Assembly (NCBI GenBank): GCA_043769275.1
Contig: JAYVJM010000087.1
Location: 1 to 16,750, forward strand
Length of the DNA: 16,750 nt
Reading direction: 5' to 3'
Source: JAYVJM01 sp043769275
GTDB taxonomy: Bacteria > Pseudomonadota > Gammaproteobacteria > Pseudomonadales > UBA7239
Position numbers and translations under genes: made by a program. Of the stretch, positions 7,630-15,343 are shown in pieces; position 1 is the first letter of the stretch; each line of letters begins with the position of its first letter. The notes under the pieces are model-generated. The model made no database searches, had not been told where the DNA came from, and saw only the letters and a list, made by a program, of their open reading frames with translations.

Positions 7630-8673
7630 ATGACCCTAGACCCACAAACGCGCAAACAATGGCGACGTTTTCGTTTACATCCACGCGGATTTTATTCCGC
7701 CATCGCCCTGATACTGCTGATTATGACAAGTGGTGCTGCAGAATTACTGGCAAATAATCGCGCACTGATTGTGCATTACAAGGGCGAATATTTTTTTCCT
7801 GTTTATCGCTCATTTATCTCTGGCACCACATTCGGGCTAGATTATCCTTACGAAACCAATTACCGCGACCTTGCAAAAAGGTTCACACAACAAAAAAAAG
7901 GCGACTGGCTTATTATGCCGCCCATTCCTTGGAACCCTTACGAGTCGCACGCCGTTGAAGGCTTATTTCCGCCGCTACAGCCCTCTCTTAAGTACGAACA
8001 TTTTTTGGGAACAGACGGCGCAGGTCGTGACATTGCATCAAGATTACTTTACGGATTCCGTCTATCCATAGCATTTAGCTTGTTATTACTGCTCTGTAAT
8101 TATTTTGTTGGCACGCTCATTGGTTGCGCAATGGGGTTTTACGGCGGGAAATTTGACTTACTCATGCAGCGCATTATAGAAATATGGTCATCCATCCCAA
8201 CGCTATATGTCATCATGATTGTCGCCTCCATCATGCGGCCAAATTTTTGGGTGCTATTGGGCATTATGGTGCTTTTCGATTGGACGCTAATGACGTGGTA
8301 TATGCGCACAGCCAGCTACAAAGAAAAAACCCGAACCTACGCTTTGGCTGCACGCGCATTGGGCGCAAGCGACTGGCGAATTATCACCCAACACATCTTG
8401 CCAAATACACGCACTCTCTTAATTACCTTCGCACCATTTTCTATTGCTGCTGGCATTACTGCATTAACCGCACTGGATTATCTTGGCTTTGGTTTGCCGC
8501 CACCAACGCCAAGTTGGGGCGATTTACTGCGCGAAGGCATGGCGCGTTTTGATCAGTCATGGATACTGGGCTCTGTGGTGTGTGCCATGGTGTTAATTTT
8601 GGTGATGGTGACATGGATAGGTGAGGCTCTACGCGAGGCTTTTGACCCGAAACAATACACGGTTTATCAATGA
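7630..8673 (+). CDS. yejE: ABC transporter inner-membrane permease, YejE type (oligopeptide/microcin C)
   Basis: A 347-residue permease of the Opp/Dpp superfamily closest in layout to E. coli YejE (341 residues). A cytoplasmic start (QTRKQWRRFRLHPRGFYS), a first membrane helix at about 22-41, a long periplasmic stretch with YFFPVYRSFISGTTFG and the FLGTDGAGRD motif (126-134), then five helices. The EAA loop that contacts the ATPase is ALAARALGASDWRIITQHILPN (238-259); LDYLGFGLPPPTPSWGDLL follows. I choose the ATG at 7630 because the match to YejE begins there; an in-frame ATG at 7522 would add 36 residues of non-permease character. Its stop overlaps the next start (ATGA). The usual YejB partner is not in the window. 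Confidence 0.9.
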   Translation: MTLDPQTRKQWRRFRLHPRGFYSAIALILLIMTSGAAELLANNRALIVHYKGEYFFPVYRSFISGTTFGLDYPYETNYRDLAKRFTQQKKGDWLIMPPIPWNPYESHAVEGLFPPLQPSLKYEHFLGTDGAGRDIASRLLYGFRLSIAFSLLLLLCNYFVGTLIGCAMGFYGGKFDLLMQRIIEIWSSIPTLYVIMIVASIMRPNFWVLLGIMVLFDWTLMTWYMRTASYKEKTRTYALAARALGASDWRIITQHILPNTRTLLITFAPFSIAAGITALTALDYLGFGLPPPTPSWGDLLREGMARFDQSWILGSVVCAMVLILVMVTWIGEALREAFDPKQYTVYQ

Positions 8674-10532
8674 TGAAGGATTTAACGATCAGCCAATATT
8701 TACTGCTTTTTGTTTGCCTGTTTTTAATCCATGCCTGCGACAACAATGATACGCAGCCAGCAAAAAATACACCGGCGGAAAAACTAACACCATACCCTAT
8801 CGCCAGCACGCCATTGCCTGCTGATCTCGTATGGGAAAGCAACGAAAGAGACCCTGAGTTTTCCGACAAAACAGCCAAGCGCGGCGGTACATTTCGTGAG
8901 TTTGTATTAAGTTTTCCGCTGACGCTGCGCTTGGTTGGGCCAGACTCCAATCACAGCTTCGCGCACTACACGCGCGCATTAAACATGAGCCTGATAGACG
9001 TGCAGCCCAATACGCTAAACCCCATTCCTGCACTTGCCACGCACTGGGCTTTTGGTACAGACAATAAAACCGTATATTTCAAAATAGACCCAGATGCACG
9101 CTGGTCAGACGGTTTGCCCGTTACAGCGGATGACTTTGTCTACAGCCTTGAATTCATGCGCTCAAAATTTATTATCGATCCATTTTCAAATGACTATTAC
9201 ACCACGCAGATAGCAAACGTTATCAAATATGACGACCACACTATTGCTGTTGTTTCTGCCAATCCCAAACCCGCTGATGAACTCTTGCAAGAGCGCGCCA
9301 ATATTCGCCCTGTGCCGCGCCATTTTTATAAACTAGACAAAAACTGGGTGCGCGACTACAACTGGCAACCAGAACCCAGCACTGCAGCATACAAAATTTC
9401 AGACGTACGCAAAGGAAAATACGTAGAGTTCTCGCGCCTGAAAGATTGGTGGGCTAACGATAAGCGTTATTATCGCAACCGTTTTAATCCAGATAAAATT
9501 CACGTAAAAGTCATACGTGACATCAACATTGCTTGGCAATATTTTGAAAAAGGCGAATTAGATAGCTTTCCATTGACCTTGCCTGACTTTTGGTACAACA
9601 AAGCCAAAGGAAAGCTTTTCGACAAAGGATACATCGACAAAATCTGGTTTTATAACAGCGTGCCGCAACCGTCGCAGGGTCTGTGGATCAACATGACAGC
9701 GCCGCCACTGGACGACATCCGCGTACGTTATGCCCTCGCATTCGCACTGGACTTTGACCGCATCAACAACACCATTTTGCATGGCGATTACACGCGGCTC
9801 GACACTCAAAACGTCGGTTATGGCGCCTATGATAACAAGGCCATTAAAGCACGCAGCTTTGATATAAAGCGCGCAGTTAGTTATTTGACTGAAACAGGCT
9901 GGACAAATATTGGCGACGACGGCACAAGAGAAAAAAATGGCTCACGCCTGAGTCTGACTATTAGCTACGGCCAACCCGCCTACACAGATCGGCTTGCTAT
10001 GCTAAAAGAAGATGCAAAAAAAGCGGGCATAGAATTGCAACTGCAATTCCTAGACAGCTCAGCATTTTTCAAACAAGTGCTTGAGAAAAAACACCAAATT
10101 GCAATGCTGGGTTACTCCGCTGGCGGTTTATCGCCAGAATACTGGCAGTTTTACCACTCAGATAACGCGAACAAACCGCAGACAAACAACATCACTAACT
10201 TTTCCGATCCACAAATGGACAAATGGATAGATACGTACCGTCTTGAACTAAACAAAGACACTCGCGTTGATCTTGCACACAAAATGGAAAAAAAATTATT
10301 TGATGCCAGCATATTTATTCCTAGCTTCAAAACACCTTATACCCGTGAAGCCTATTGGCGTTGGATAAAATTACCCAAGGGCTATGCAACGCGATCCAGC
10401 AGTGCTGTGGTCGACGTATTTGGCTCGGGCTTATTTTGGATAGATGTAGAAGAAAAAAATCGTCTTATGGCCATCATGAGAGCAGGCACTGCGCTACCAC
10501 CATCAACGATTACCGACACAACATGGAAATAA
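8670..10532 (+). CDS. yejA: Extracellular solute-binding lipoprotein, family 5 (YejA-like)
   Basis: A 620-residue SBP_bac_5 peptide-binding protein. The N-terminus is a lipoprotein signal (hydrophobic core LLLFVCLFLIHA then C23); the His at -2 of the lipobox is unusual. Asp at +2 is the inner-membrane retention signal in E. coli. The body has family features: KRGGTFREFVLSFPLTLR, TVYFKIDPDARWSDGLPVTADDFVYS, DDIRVRYALAFALDFDRIN and a C-terminal WIDVEEKN. E. coli YejA is a soluble 604-residue periplasmic protein, so the lipid anchor is a difference. The ATG lies inside the permease stop, with no clear Shine-Dalgarno, so translation is likely coupled. Gene order here is permease-binding protein-ATPase. 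Confidence 0.88.
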   Translation: MMKDLTISQYLLLFVCLFLIHACDNNDTQPAKNTPAEKLTPYPIASTPLPADLVWESNERDPEFSDKTAKRGGTFREFVLSFPLTLRLVGPDSNHSFAHYTRALNMSLIDVQPNTLNPIPALATHWAFGTDNKTVYFKIDPDARWSDGLPVTADDFVYSLEFMRSKFIIDPFSNDYYTTQIANVIKYDDHTIAVVSANPKPADELLQERANIRPVPRHFYKLDKNWVRDYNWQPEPSTAAYKISDVRKGKYVEFSRLKDWWANDKRYYRNRFNPDKIHVKVIRDINIAWQYFEKGELDSFPLTLPDFWYNKAKGKLFDKGYIDKIWFYNSVPQPSQGLWINMTAPPLDDIRVRYALAFALDFDRINNTILHGDYTRLDTQNVGYGAYDNKAIKARSFDIKRAVSYLTETGWTNIGDDGTREKNGSRLSLTISYGQPAYTDRLAMLKEDAKKAGIELQLQFLDSSAFFKQVLEKKHQIAMLGYSAGGLSPEYWQFYHSDNANKPQTNNITNFSDPQMDKWIDTYRLELNKDTRVDLAHKMEKKLFDASIFIPSFKTPYTREAYWRWIKLPKGYATRSSSAVVDVFGSGLFWIDVEEKNRLMAIMRAGTALPPSTITDTTWK

Positions 10533-10536
10533 AATC

Positions 10537-12213
10537 ATGCCAATAAACAGCATCGTGCATGACTATGAAAAAAATGAACATACATTATTGTGTGTTGAAA
10601 ATCTTTGCATAATGCTCAACAGTGAAGACGGGGCGTGCGAACTTTTGCACAACGTGTCATTCACGATACATCGCGGTGAAACACTGGCCTTGGTCGGCGA
10701 ATCCGGATCAGGGAAAAGCCTTTGTGCGCAAGCGATTCTAGGTTTATTGCCGCATCCCGCCCTGCAAATAAGCCAGGGCGAAGTCTGGTTTGACGGTGTG
10801 CGTATAGACACATTAAAAAATGAGGGCTGGAAAAATATTCGCGGCAAGCGCATTGCGATGATTTTTCAGGAACCCATGGCGGCACTGAATCCCGTACAAA
10901 CGATAGGTGCTCAACTGGCGGAAGTCATTAACCTGCACTTTCCTGAACGGGATATAAAAACCGTGTACAGGCGCAGCGTTGAGCTGCTGCAACAAGTCGG
11001 CGTTAGCGAGCCAGAACAACGCCTGTGTAGTTATCCGCACCAACTGTCTGGTGGCCTATGCCAACGCGCGATGATAGCAATGGCGCTTGCCTGCGAGCCC
11101 GACATTTTAATTGCCGATGAGCCCAGCACGGCATTGGATGTCAGCACACAACAACAACTGCTACAGCTCTTGCAAACACTACAAAAACAGTTTCGCTTGG
11201 CCATATTATTTATTACGCATGACTTGGCCATCGTGGCGCACTGGTGTACACGCGTTGCTGTTTTGCAACAGGGACGTTTGTGCGAAATCAACAACACAGA
11301 AAAAATATTTACAGCACCACAACACCCGTATACCAAAAGTCTACTGGCAGCAATATGTGAAAAAGCACCCAAGGCTACCATCCACAAAAGCGCGCCCCTG
11401 TTGATGCAAATCAAAAATATCTGTAAATCTTTTCAGGCACCCAAACGGTTACTGGAAAAAAGGCTGCCCGCGAGATGCGTACTAAATAACATCAGCTTTG
11501 ATATTTTTACCGGTGAAATTTTAGCCATTGTTGGGGAGTCAGGCTGCGGAAAAAGTACGTTGGGGCGCGCTTTGCTTATGCTAGACCCTCCAGACAGCGG
11601 TGAAATTTTTTATCAAAACATATCTCTGAAAAAACAAAACAATAAGGCATTGCAGGCATTTCGTCGCAATGTCCAAATTATTTTTCAGGATACAACCGAA
11701 GCATTAAACCCACGCCACACCATTGCACGCATTTTGAAGGAGCCGCTAGAAATACATAACATCGGCACAGCCACAGAACGCGAAGAAAGCGTGTGCAACT
11801 TATTGCGTATAGTCGAAATGCCAGACAATTGCGGCAACCGCTATCCGCACGAGTTTTCTGGTGGGCAACGTCAACGCATTGGGATCGCGCGCGCACTCGC
11901 CTTGAATCCAAAAACGATTGTGTGCGATGAAGCAGTTTCTGCCCTAGATGTCTCCACGCAACAGCAAATCATTGCGCTATTGTTGGAGCTGCAAAAAAAA
12001 TTCGATCTTTCGCTGCTTTTTATTACACACGACCTAAATATCGTTCGACGCATTGCAGACCGCGTTCTAGTGATGTCTAACGGAAAGATTGCTGAAAGCA
12101 ATTACACAGCTAACATCTTTGAAAACCCACAGGAAAAAGCGACGAAAGCACTTTTAGCAGCTACACCATCGATTCCCGCAGCATGGCAAAACCCGCCAGC
12201 GACATGGCCATAA
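10537..12213 (+). CDS. yejF: ABC transporter ATP-binding protein with two fused nucleotide-binding domains (YejF type)
   Basis: A 558-residue fusion of two Opp-type ATPase domains. Domain 1 (about 15-275): Walker A GESGSGKS 54-61, Q-loop Q111, signature LSGGL 170-174, Walker B ILIADEP 190-196, H228. Domain 2 (about 290-545): Walker A GESGCGKS 333-340, Q-loop Q384, signature FSGGQ 440-444, Walker B IVCDEA 461-466, H498. Each domain ends with an oligopeptide-transporter C-terminal stretch (PQHPYTKSLLAA in the first). It energises the importer from the cytoplasmic face. The first signature has Leu in place of Gln and the second has Ala after the catalytic Glu; both are mild variants. The start lies 4 bp after the binding-protein stop. 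Confidence 0.93.
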   Translation: MPINSIVHDYEKNEHTLLCVENLCIMLNSEDGACELLHNVSFTIHRGETLALVGESGSGKSLCAQAILGLLPHPALQISQGEVWFDGVRIDTLKNEGWKNIRGKRIAMIFQEPMAALNPVQTIGAQLAEVINLHFPERDIKTVYRRSVELLQQVGVSEPEQRLCSYPHQLSGGLCQRAMIAMALACEPDILIADEPSTALDVSTQQQLLQLLQTLQKQFRLAILFITHDLAIVAHWCTRVAVLQQGRLCEINNTEKIFTAPQHPYTKSLLAAICEKAPKATIHKSAPLLMQIKNICKSFQAPKRLLEKRLPARCVLNNISFDIFTGEILAIVGESGCGKSTLGRALLMLDPPDSGEIFYQNISLKKQNNKALQAFRRNVQIIFQDTTEALNPRHTIARILKEPLEIHNIGTATEREESVCNLLRIVEMPDNCGNRYPHEFSGGQRQRIGIARALALNPKTIVCDEAVSALDVSTQQQIIALLLELQKKFDLSLLFITHDLNIVRRIADRVLVMSNGKIAESNYTANIFENPQEKATKALLAATPSIPAAWQNPPATWP

Positions 12214-12219
12214 TGACCT

Positions 12220-12252
12220 TGACTGCACAAAGCCACTTTTGCTTTAAAGTCA
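12220..12252 (+). terminator. Possible hairpin after the ABC importer operon
   Basis: Two nested 5-bp stems, TGACT/AGTCA outside and AAAGC/GCTTT inside, start 7 bp after the ATPase gene stop. There is no clean U-run directly after it, so it is a weak candidate. Confidence 0.3.
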
Positions 12253-12367
12253 GGGCTTATGGGTTTTAATTCTCTATTTTGGCTTTACCCACGCCTTTCA
12301 TGGAGCAGTTTAATCACTTAGCGAGCTGTGCAGATTTTGCAGCCAGCACTCATCAAGAGCTCTATCA

Positions 12368-12837
12368 TCAACCACCAATCCAACGCATAACGGTTTCAGC
12401 TCCCGAAAAGAGCGCCGGCTGCTTGTCTCTCAGAACTAACTGCAAAGAAGACCGCAGGTGTTTAATAGCCTGCTCACGAGGAAAATCCAGCACATCTCGA
12501 ATCGAGTGAGATGCAGAGCTGCTGAGGCAACCATACAAAAAACCAGAAGACGATAAGCGTAAACGTGTGCAACTAGCACAAAATGGCAAAGACTCATTGG
12601 CAATAACACCAAAGAAACCTCGATTTGGAATTTCAAAACGCACAGCCGTGGAATCAATCAAAGGGGGCTTGGGTACGCAGGTAATCAAATCGTTGGCCAA
12701 TCAGAGCCAAAATACGACTCATAGGCAATAATTCTTTGTGGTACAATCGGTCGTTTTGCCAATGACCCATGCGCATTAATTCGATATAGCGCATTACGAA
12801 AAGAACGTCCTTGACTGTCCGCTAAGTGTTGCGTCAT
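12368..12837 (-). pseudogene. moaA: moaA-like (GTP 3',8-cyclase) pseudogene, internally deleted and frameshifted
   Basis: Three fragments in two or more frames line up with the MoaA family. The ATG at 12837 gives MTQHLADSQGRSFR, the family N-terminus. Directly after, in another frame, comes YIELMRMGHWQND and ELLPMSRILALIGQRFDY, the middle of the protein. The last part, in a third frame, is DSTAVRFEIPNRGFFGVI, PFCASCTRLRLSSSGFLYGC (second 4Fe-4S site) and the terminal RWIGG. The radical-SAM CxxxCxxC region is missing, an estimated 160-180 codons lost. The second shift falls on a C5 run (12663-12667 as G5 on plus) with one extra base. The product cannot be an active cyclase. Molybdenum cofactor synthesis must rely on another copy, or is lost. 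Confidence 0.85.
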
Positions 12838-12865
12838 TTTCTTATCCACTTATGCGCCAAAAAAT

Positions 12866-13483
12866 CTACAACAATAAAGGGCGGCAACTGGATTTTATAA
12901 ACTCTTTTTTCATATCTTCGTAGCTGTGTACCGCAGGAAACTGCGGAAATTCACGGATAACGTTATCCGGCGCATGAAAGAGAATGCCCGCATCTGCTTC
13001 TGCTAGCATACCCGTATCGTTGTAGGAGTCACCGGCTGCAATAGTCCGGTAGTAGAGGGACTTCAGTGCCACAATACTCTGGCGTTTGGGGTCGCGTTGG
13101 CGCAAATGGTAATCCACAACCCTGCCACTATCATCTACCTCTAGGTCATGACAAAACAACATGGGGTAGCCAAACTGACGCATCAATGGCATAGCAAACT
13201 GATAAAACGTGTCAGAAATAATGACGACTTGAAAACGCTCACGCAGCCAATCAACAAACTCATGCGCACCAGGCAACGGCTTGAGATTGGCAATAACAGC
13301 CTGTATCTCGCGTAGACCGTAACCGTGCTTATCCAGCAGATGCAGACGTTGCTGCATCAGAACATCATAATCGGGGATATCCCGCGTGGTCGCGCGCAGT
13401 TCTTCGATACCCGTGTGCTCAGAGAAAGCAATCCAAATTTCGGGAACCAATACGCCTTCCAGATCCAGACACGCTATTTCCAC
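12866..13483 (-). CDS. thrH: ThrH: phosphoserine phosphatase / phosphoserine:homoserine phosphotransferase
   Basis: A HAD-superfamily enzyme described from Pseudomonas aeruginosa that dephosphorylates phosphoserine and can move the phosphate to homoserine, linking serine and threonine synthesis. The 205-residue length equals the family. Motifs: DLEG (D7, E9; the DxE form is typical of ThrH), SDT (S90), K134 in RDPKRQS, and GDSYND (D152, N155-D156). I choose GTG at 13483 because it matches the ThrH N-terminus (MEIACLDLEGVLVPEIWIAF) and follows AAAGAG by about 8 bp; a TTG 21 bp upstream would add residues absent from the family. It lies between the moaA-like pseudogene and an IS630 remnant. Confidence 0.95.
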   Translation of the reverse strand: MEIACLDLEGVLVPEIWIAFSEHTGIEELRATTRDIPDYDVLMQQRLHLLDKHGYGLREIQAVIANLKPLPGAHEFVDWLRERFQVVIISDTFYQFAMPLMRQFGYPMLFCHDLEVDDSGRVVDYHLRQRDPKRQSIVALKSLYYRTIAAGDSYNDTGMLAEADAGILFHAPDNVIREFPQFPAVHSYEDMKKEFIKSSCRPLLL

Positions 13484-13507
13484 AGAAAAAACTCTTTGCA
13501 ACAAAAT

Positions 13508-13534
13508 GGAACGCCATTCTAGCAGCTTCGTTCC
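13508..13534. repeat. 6-bp inverted repeat upstream of thrH
   Basis: GGAACG and CGTTCC are separated by 15 bp just upstream of the thrH ribosome site. It could form a leader hairpin or an operator, or be chance. Confidence 0.2.
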
Positions 13535-13630
13535 AGCGTGACAGTTCTAGGATGTTTTTTGCCACCCAACTAGGCGGCAGTAGCTTTATAGCTAATCGCA
13601 TAAACAACAAGACAGGCATACACTAATCGT

Positions 13631-13789
13631 ATGAGCTATAGTCAAGACCTTAAAAAACATGTGCTGTTGCATATCAAAACGGGTAGCGGCAAGATGGAAG
13701 CATGGGCTAATCTGAAGCGTTTTTGGAGAAACCACGCAAATATGACCTTGGATGAAATGACTGTTTCGTATACTTATTTATGTGATTGA
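13631..13789 (+). pseudogene. IS630-family transposase remnant
   Basis: The 52-codon ORF starts MSYSQDLKKHVLLHIKTGSG, which is the usual N-terminus of IS630/Tc1-mariner transposases (MSYSxDLRkkVL...GgSKxEA). The expected helix-turn-helix after it is disrupted: after KMEAWANLKR the reading jumps to FWRNHANMTLDEM, which resembles the later 'NPxMTLxE' part, then to unrelated residues and a stop. There is no DDE catalytic domain, so it is inactive. It ends 5 bp from the cysB stop and points toward it. It occupies the cysB-thrH gap, where Pseudomonas relatives carry cysH. Confidence 0.65.
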
Positions 13790-13794
13790 CTATA
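13637..13794. repeat. 9-bp inverted repeat bounding the IS630 remnant
   Basis: TATAGTCAA at 13637-13645 and its reverse complement TTGACTATA at 13786-13794. A second pair, CACTAAT at 13621-13627 and ATTAGTG at 13794-13800, lies just outside; the outer right arm includes the cysB stop codon. The arrangement could be the collapsed ends of an IS630 element or MITE. Confidence 0.35.
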
Positions 13795-14769
13795 TTAGTG
13801 TTCCGGTAGCTGGATATGGGAAAAAAGAGCATCGACTTCTGCTCTAGACTGGCAGCTAGAAGCGTCCTGAACTATCTTTTTATTCAGGTGTGGTGCGAGT
13901 GTTTCAATAAAGTCGTACATAAACTCGCGTACAAATGTCCCGCGCCGAAATCCTATATGCGTGACACTGGACTCAAACAGATGTATAGCATCCAGCGCTA
14001 CTAAGTCGCTATCAACGCTTGCGTCATACGCCATATGCGCCACAATCCCAATACCTAAGCCCAGTCTAACATAGGTTTTTATAACATCAGCATCCGCAGC
14101 AGTGAACACCACTTTAGGCATTAGCCCCTTCTCAAAAAACGCTTCATCCAGCTTTGAGCGGCCTGTAAAACCAAATACATAAGTAACAATTGGATATTTA
14201 GCGACATCTGCCAATGTCAATTTTGAAACCTGGCACAAAGGGTGATTTTTCGGCACCAACACGCAGCGGTTCCAACGATAGCATGGCATCATTACCAGCT
14301 CACTAAATAGCTCAAGCGCCTCTGTGGCTATCGCAAAATCTACTGCGCCATCAGCCGCCATTTCAGCAATTTGCATCGGCGTACCTTGATGCATATGCAA
14401 CGATACATCAGGGTATTTTTGAATAAACTTATTGATGACGGGCGGAAGCGCATACCTAGCTTGAGTGTGCGTAGTTGCTATAGCTAAGCTTCCCTTGCTG
14501 GCATCACTGAACTCTTGCCCGAGCTGCTTGATACTTTCAACTTTGCGTAAAATCTCGCCCGTGTTTTTAAGTATCGCTTCGCCGGCTTTAGTAATGTGGG
14601 TTAGATGCTTCCCGCTACGCGCAAAAATCTCTACGCCCAGCTCATCCTCTAAAAGCCTAATTTGTTTGCTGATGCCTGGCTGAGACGTATACAAGCTCTG
14701 CGCCGTGGCGGATACATTAAGGTCGTGATGCGCTACTTCCCAGATATACCGTAATTGCTGCAACTTCAT
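13795..14769 (-). CDS. cysB: HTH-type transcriptional regulator CysB
   Basis: A LysR-type activator of sulfate assimilation and cysteine synthesis genes, induced by N-acetylserine/O-acetylserine in enterics. The 324 residues equal E. coli CysB in length. The winged HTH is at 1-60 (MKLQQLRYIWEVAHHDLNVSATAQSLYTSQPGISKQIRLLEDELG) and the effector domain at about 92-295. Residues equivalent to the E. coli sulfate/inducer-site T100, T102, Q103, T149 and T202 are all present. I choose ATG 14769, with GGAG 6 bp upstream, over an ATG 60 bp earlier, since it gives the exact family start. The C-terminus runs into IS630 debris, but the stop and final residues (IQLPEH) look native. Confidence 0.97.
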   Translation of the reverse strand: MKLQQLRYIWEVAHHDLNVSATAQSLYTSQPGISKQIRLLEDELGVEIFARSGKHLTHITKAGEAILKNTGEILRKVESIKQLGQEFSDASKGSLAIATTHTQARYALPPVINKFIQKYPDVSLHMHQGTPMQIAEMAADGAVDFAIATEALELFSELVMMPCYRWNRCVLVPKNHPLCQVSKLTLADVAKYPIVTYVFGFTGRSKLDEAFFEKGLMPKVVFTAADADVIKTYVRLGLGIGIVAHMAYDASVDSDLVALDAIHLFESSVTHIGFRRGTFVREFMYDFIETLAPHLNKKIVQDASSCQSRAEVDALFSHIQLPEH

Positions 14770-14975
14770 AATCACTCCGATGGACAATTGCCCCTGTGTC
14801 CTAGCCAGTATCTGTTTATACAAGCACATGTAAAAGAATGATTAATCGGATCCTATACACAAAAACCCCATTGAGCACCTCCACTGCGCTTAACTTTAAT
14901 GCCTTAAGACTATATCCAAACTCCACTATTTGCGAGTTTAAGCATAGACAAGTTTTTGCAAGTGGATCATATTAT
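14770..14975 (-). promoter_or_regulatory. Probable cysB upstream region between cysB and the IS3 element
   Basis: This 206-bp AT-rich stretch must hold the cysB promoter. A TATAAA-like hexamer on the minus strand lies about 45 bp before the ATG, but I see no convincing -35 at the right distance. No gene of its own is seen. Confidence 0.35.
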
Positions 14976-15007
14976 TGACCTTGCCCCCGAAAAACGTACT
15001 CCATAGC
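14976..15007. repeat. Left inverted repeat of the IS3 element
   Basis: It begins TGACCTTGCCCC and ends GTACTCCATAGC, pairing with the right end with six mismatches clustered in the middle. Confidence 0.85.
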
Positions 15008-15037
15008 TGATGCAATAATCAGGTATGGAGAGAGAAA

Positions 15038-15343
15038 ATGAGCAAAACAAAAAGCACGCAGGCGCGTGGAAAGTACACTTTAGAATTTAAGCTGGAAGCG
15101 GTTCGACTGGTTCGGAAAGGGCAGTCAGTTGCGGTGACAGCCAAGACGCTTGGCATTCCAGCCCAAACGTTGGACAACTGGATGCGCTTGCAGGCGAAAG
15201 GTGTGCTCCAGGGCGCAGGTGATCGGCCGGTAACCGCGGAACAGATGGAATTGGCGCGGCTTCGAGCCGAAAACGCGCGGCTCAAAATGGAGCATGAAAT
15301 TCTAAAAAAAGCAGCGGCGTACTTTGCGCGGGAATCGCTGTGA
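15038..15343 (+). CDS. IS3-family transposase OrfA
   Basis: A 101-residue DNA-binding subunit. The helix-turn-helix is at about 12-50 (YTLEFKLEAVRLVRKGQSVAVTAKTLGIPAQTLDNWM), followed by a leucine-zipper-like helix at about 68-95 (EQMELARLRAENARLKMEHEILKKA). OrfA binds the IS ends, and its fusion with OrfB through -1 frameshifting gives the transposase. The ATG at 15038 follows GGAGAG. The last codons overlap the start of orfB (GTGA). Confidence 0.95.
   Translation: MSKTKSTQARGKYTLEFKLEAVRLVRKGQSVAVTAKTLGIPAQTLDNWMRLQAKGVLQGAGDRPVTAEQMELARLRAENARLKMEHEILKKAAAYFARESL
15304..15310 (+). other. A7 programmed -1 frameshift site for OrfAB
   Basis: The codons read CTA AAA AAA GCA in the orfA frame, which places an A AAA AAA heptamer in the canonical phase for -1 slippage. 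The orfB frame is open from this site to the orfB start, so slippage yields a fused OrfAB protein, the known mechanism in IS3 elements. Confidence 0.7.

Noticed and set aside
12279..12509. Plus-strand ORF of 76 codons after the ABC importer
   Set aside because: It is antisense to the recognisable C-terminal part of the moaA-like pseudogene and has no motif or ribosome site.
13419..13619. Minus-strand ORF of 66 codons overlapping the thrH start
   Set aside because: It overlaps the well-supported thrH N-terminus in another frame, has no good ribosome site and no recognisable motif.
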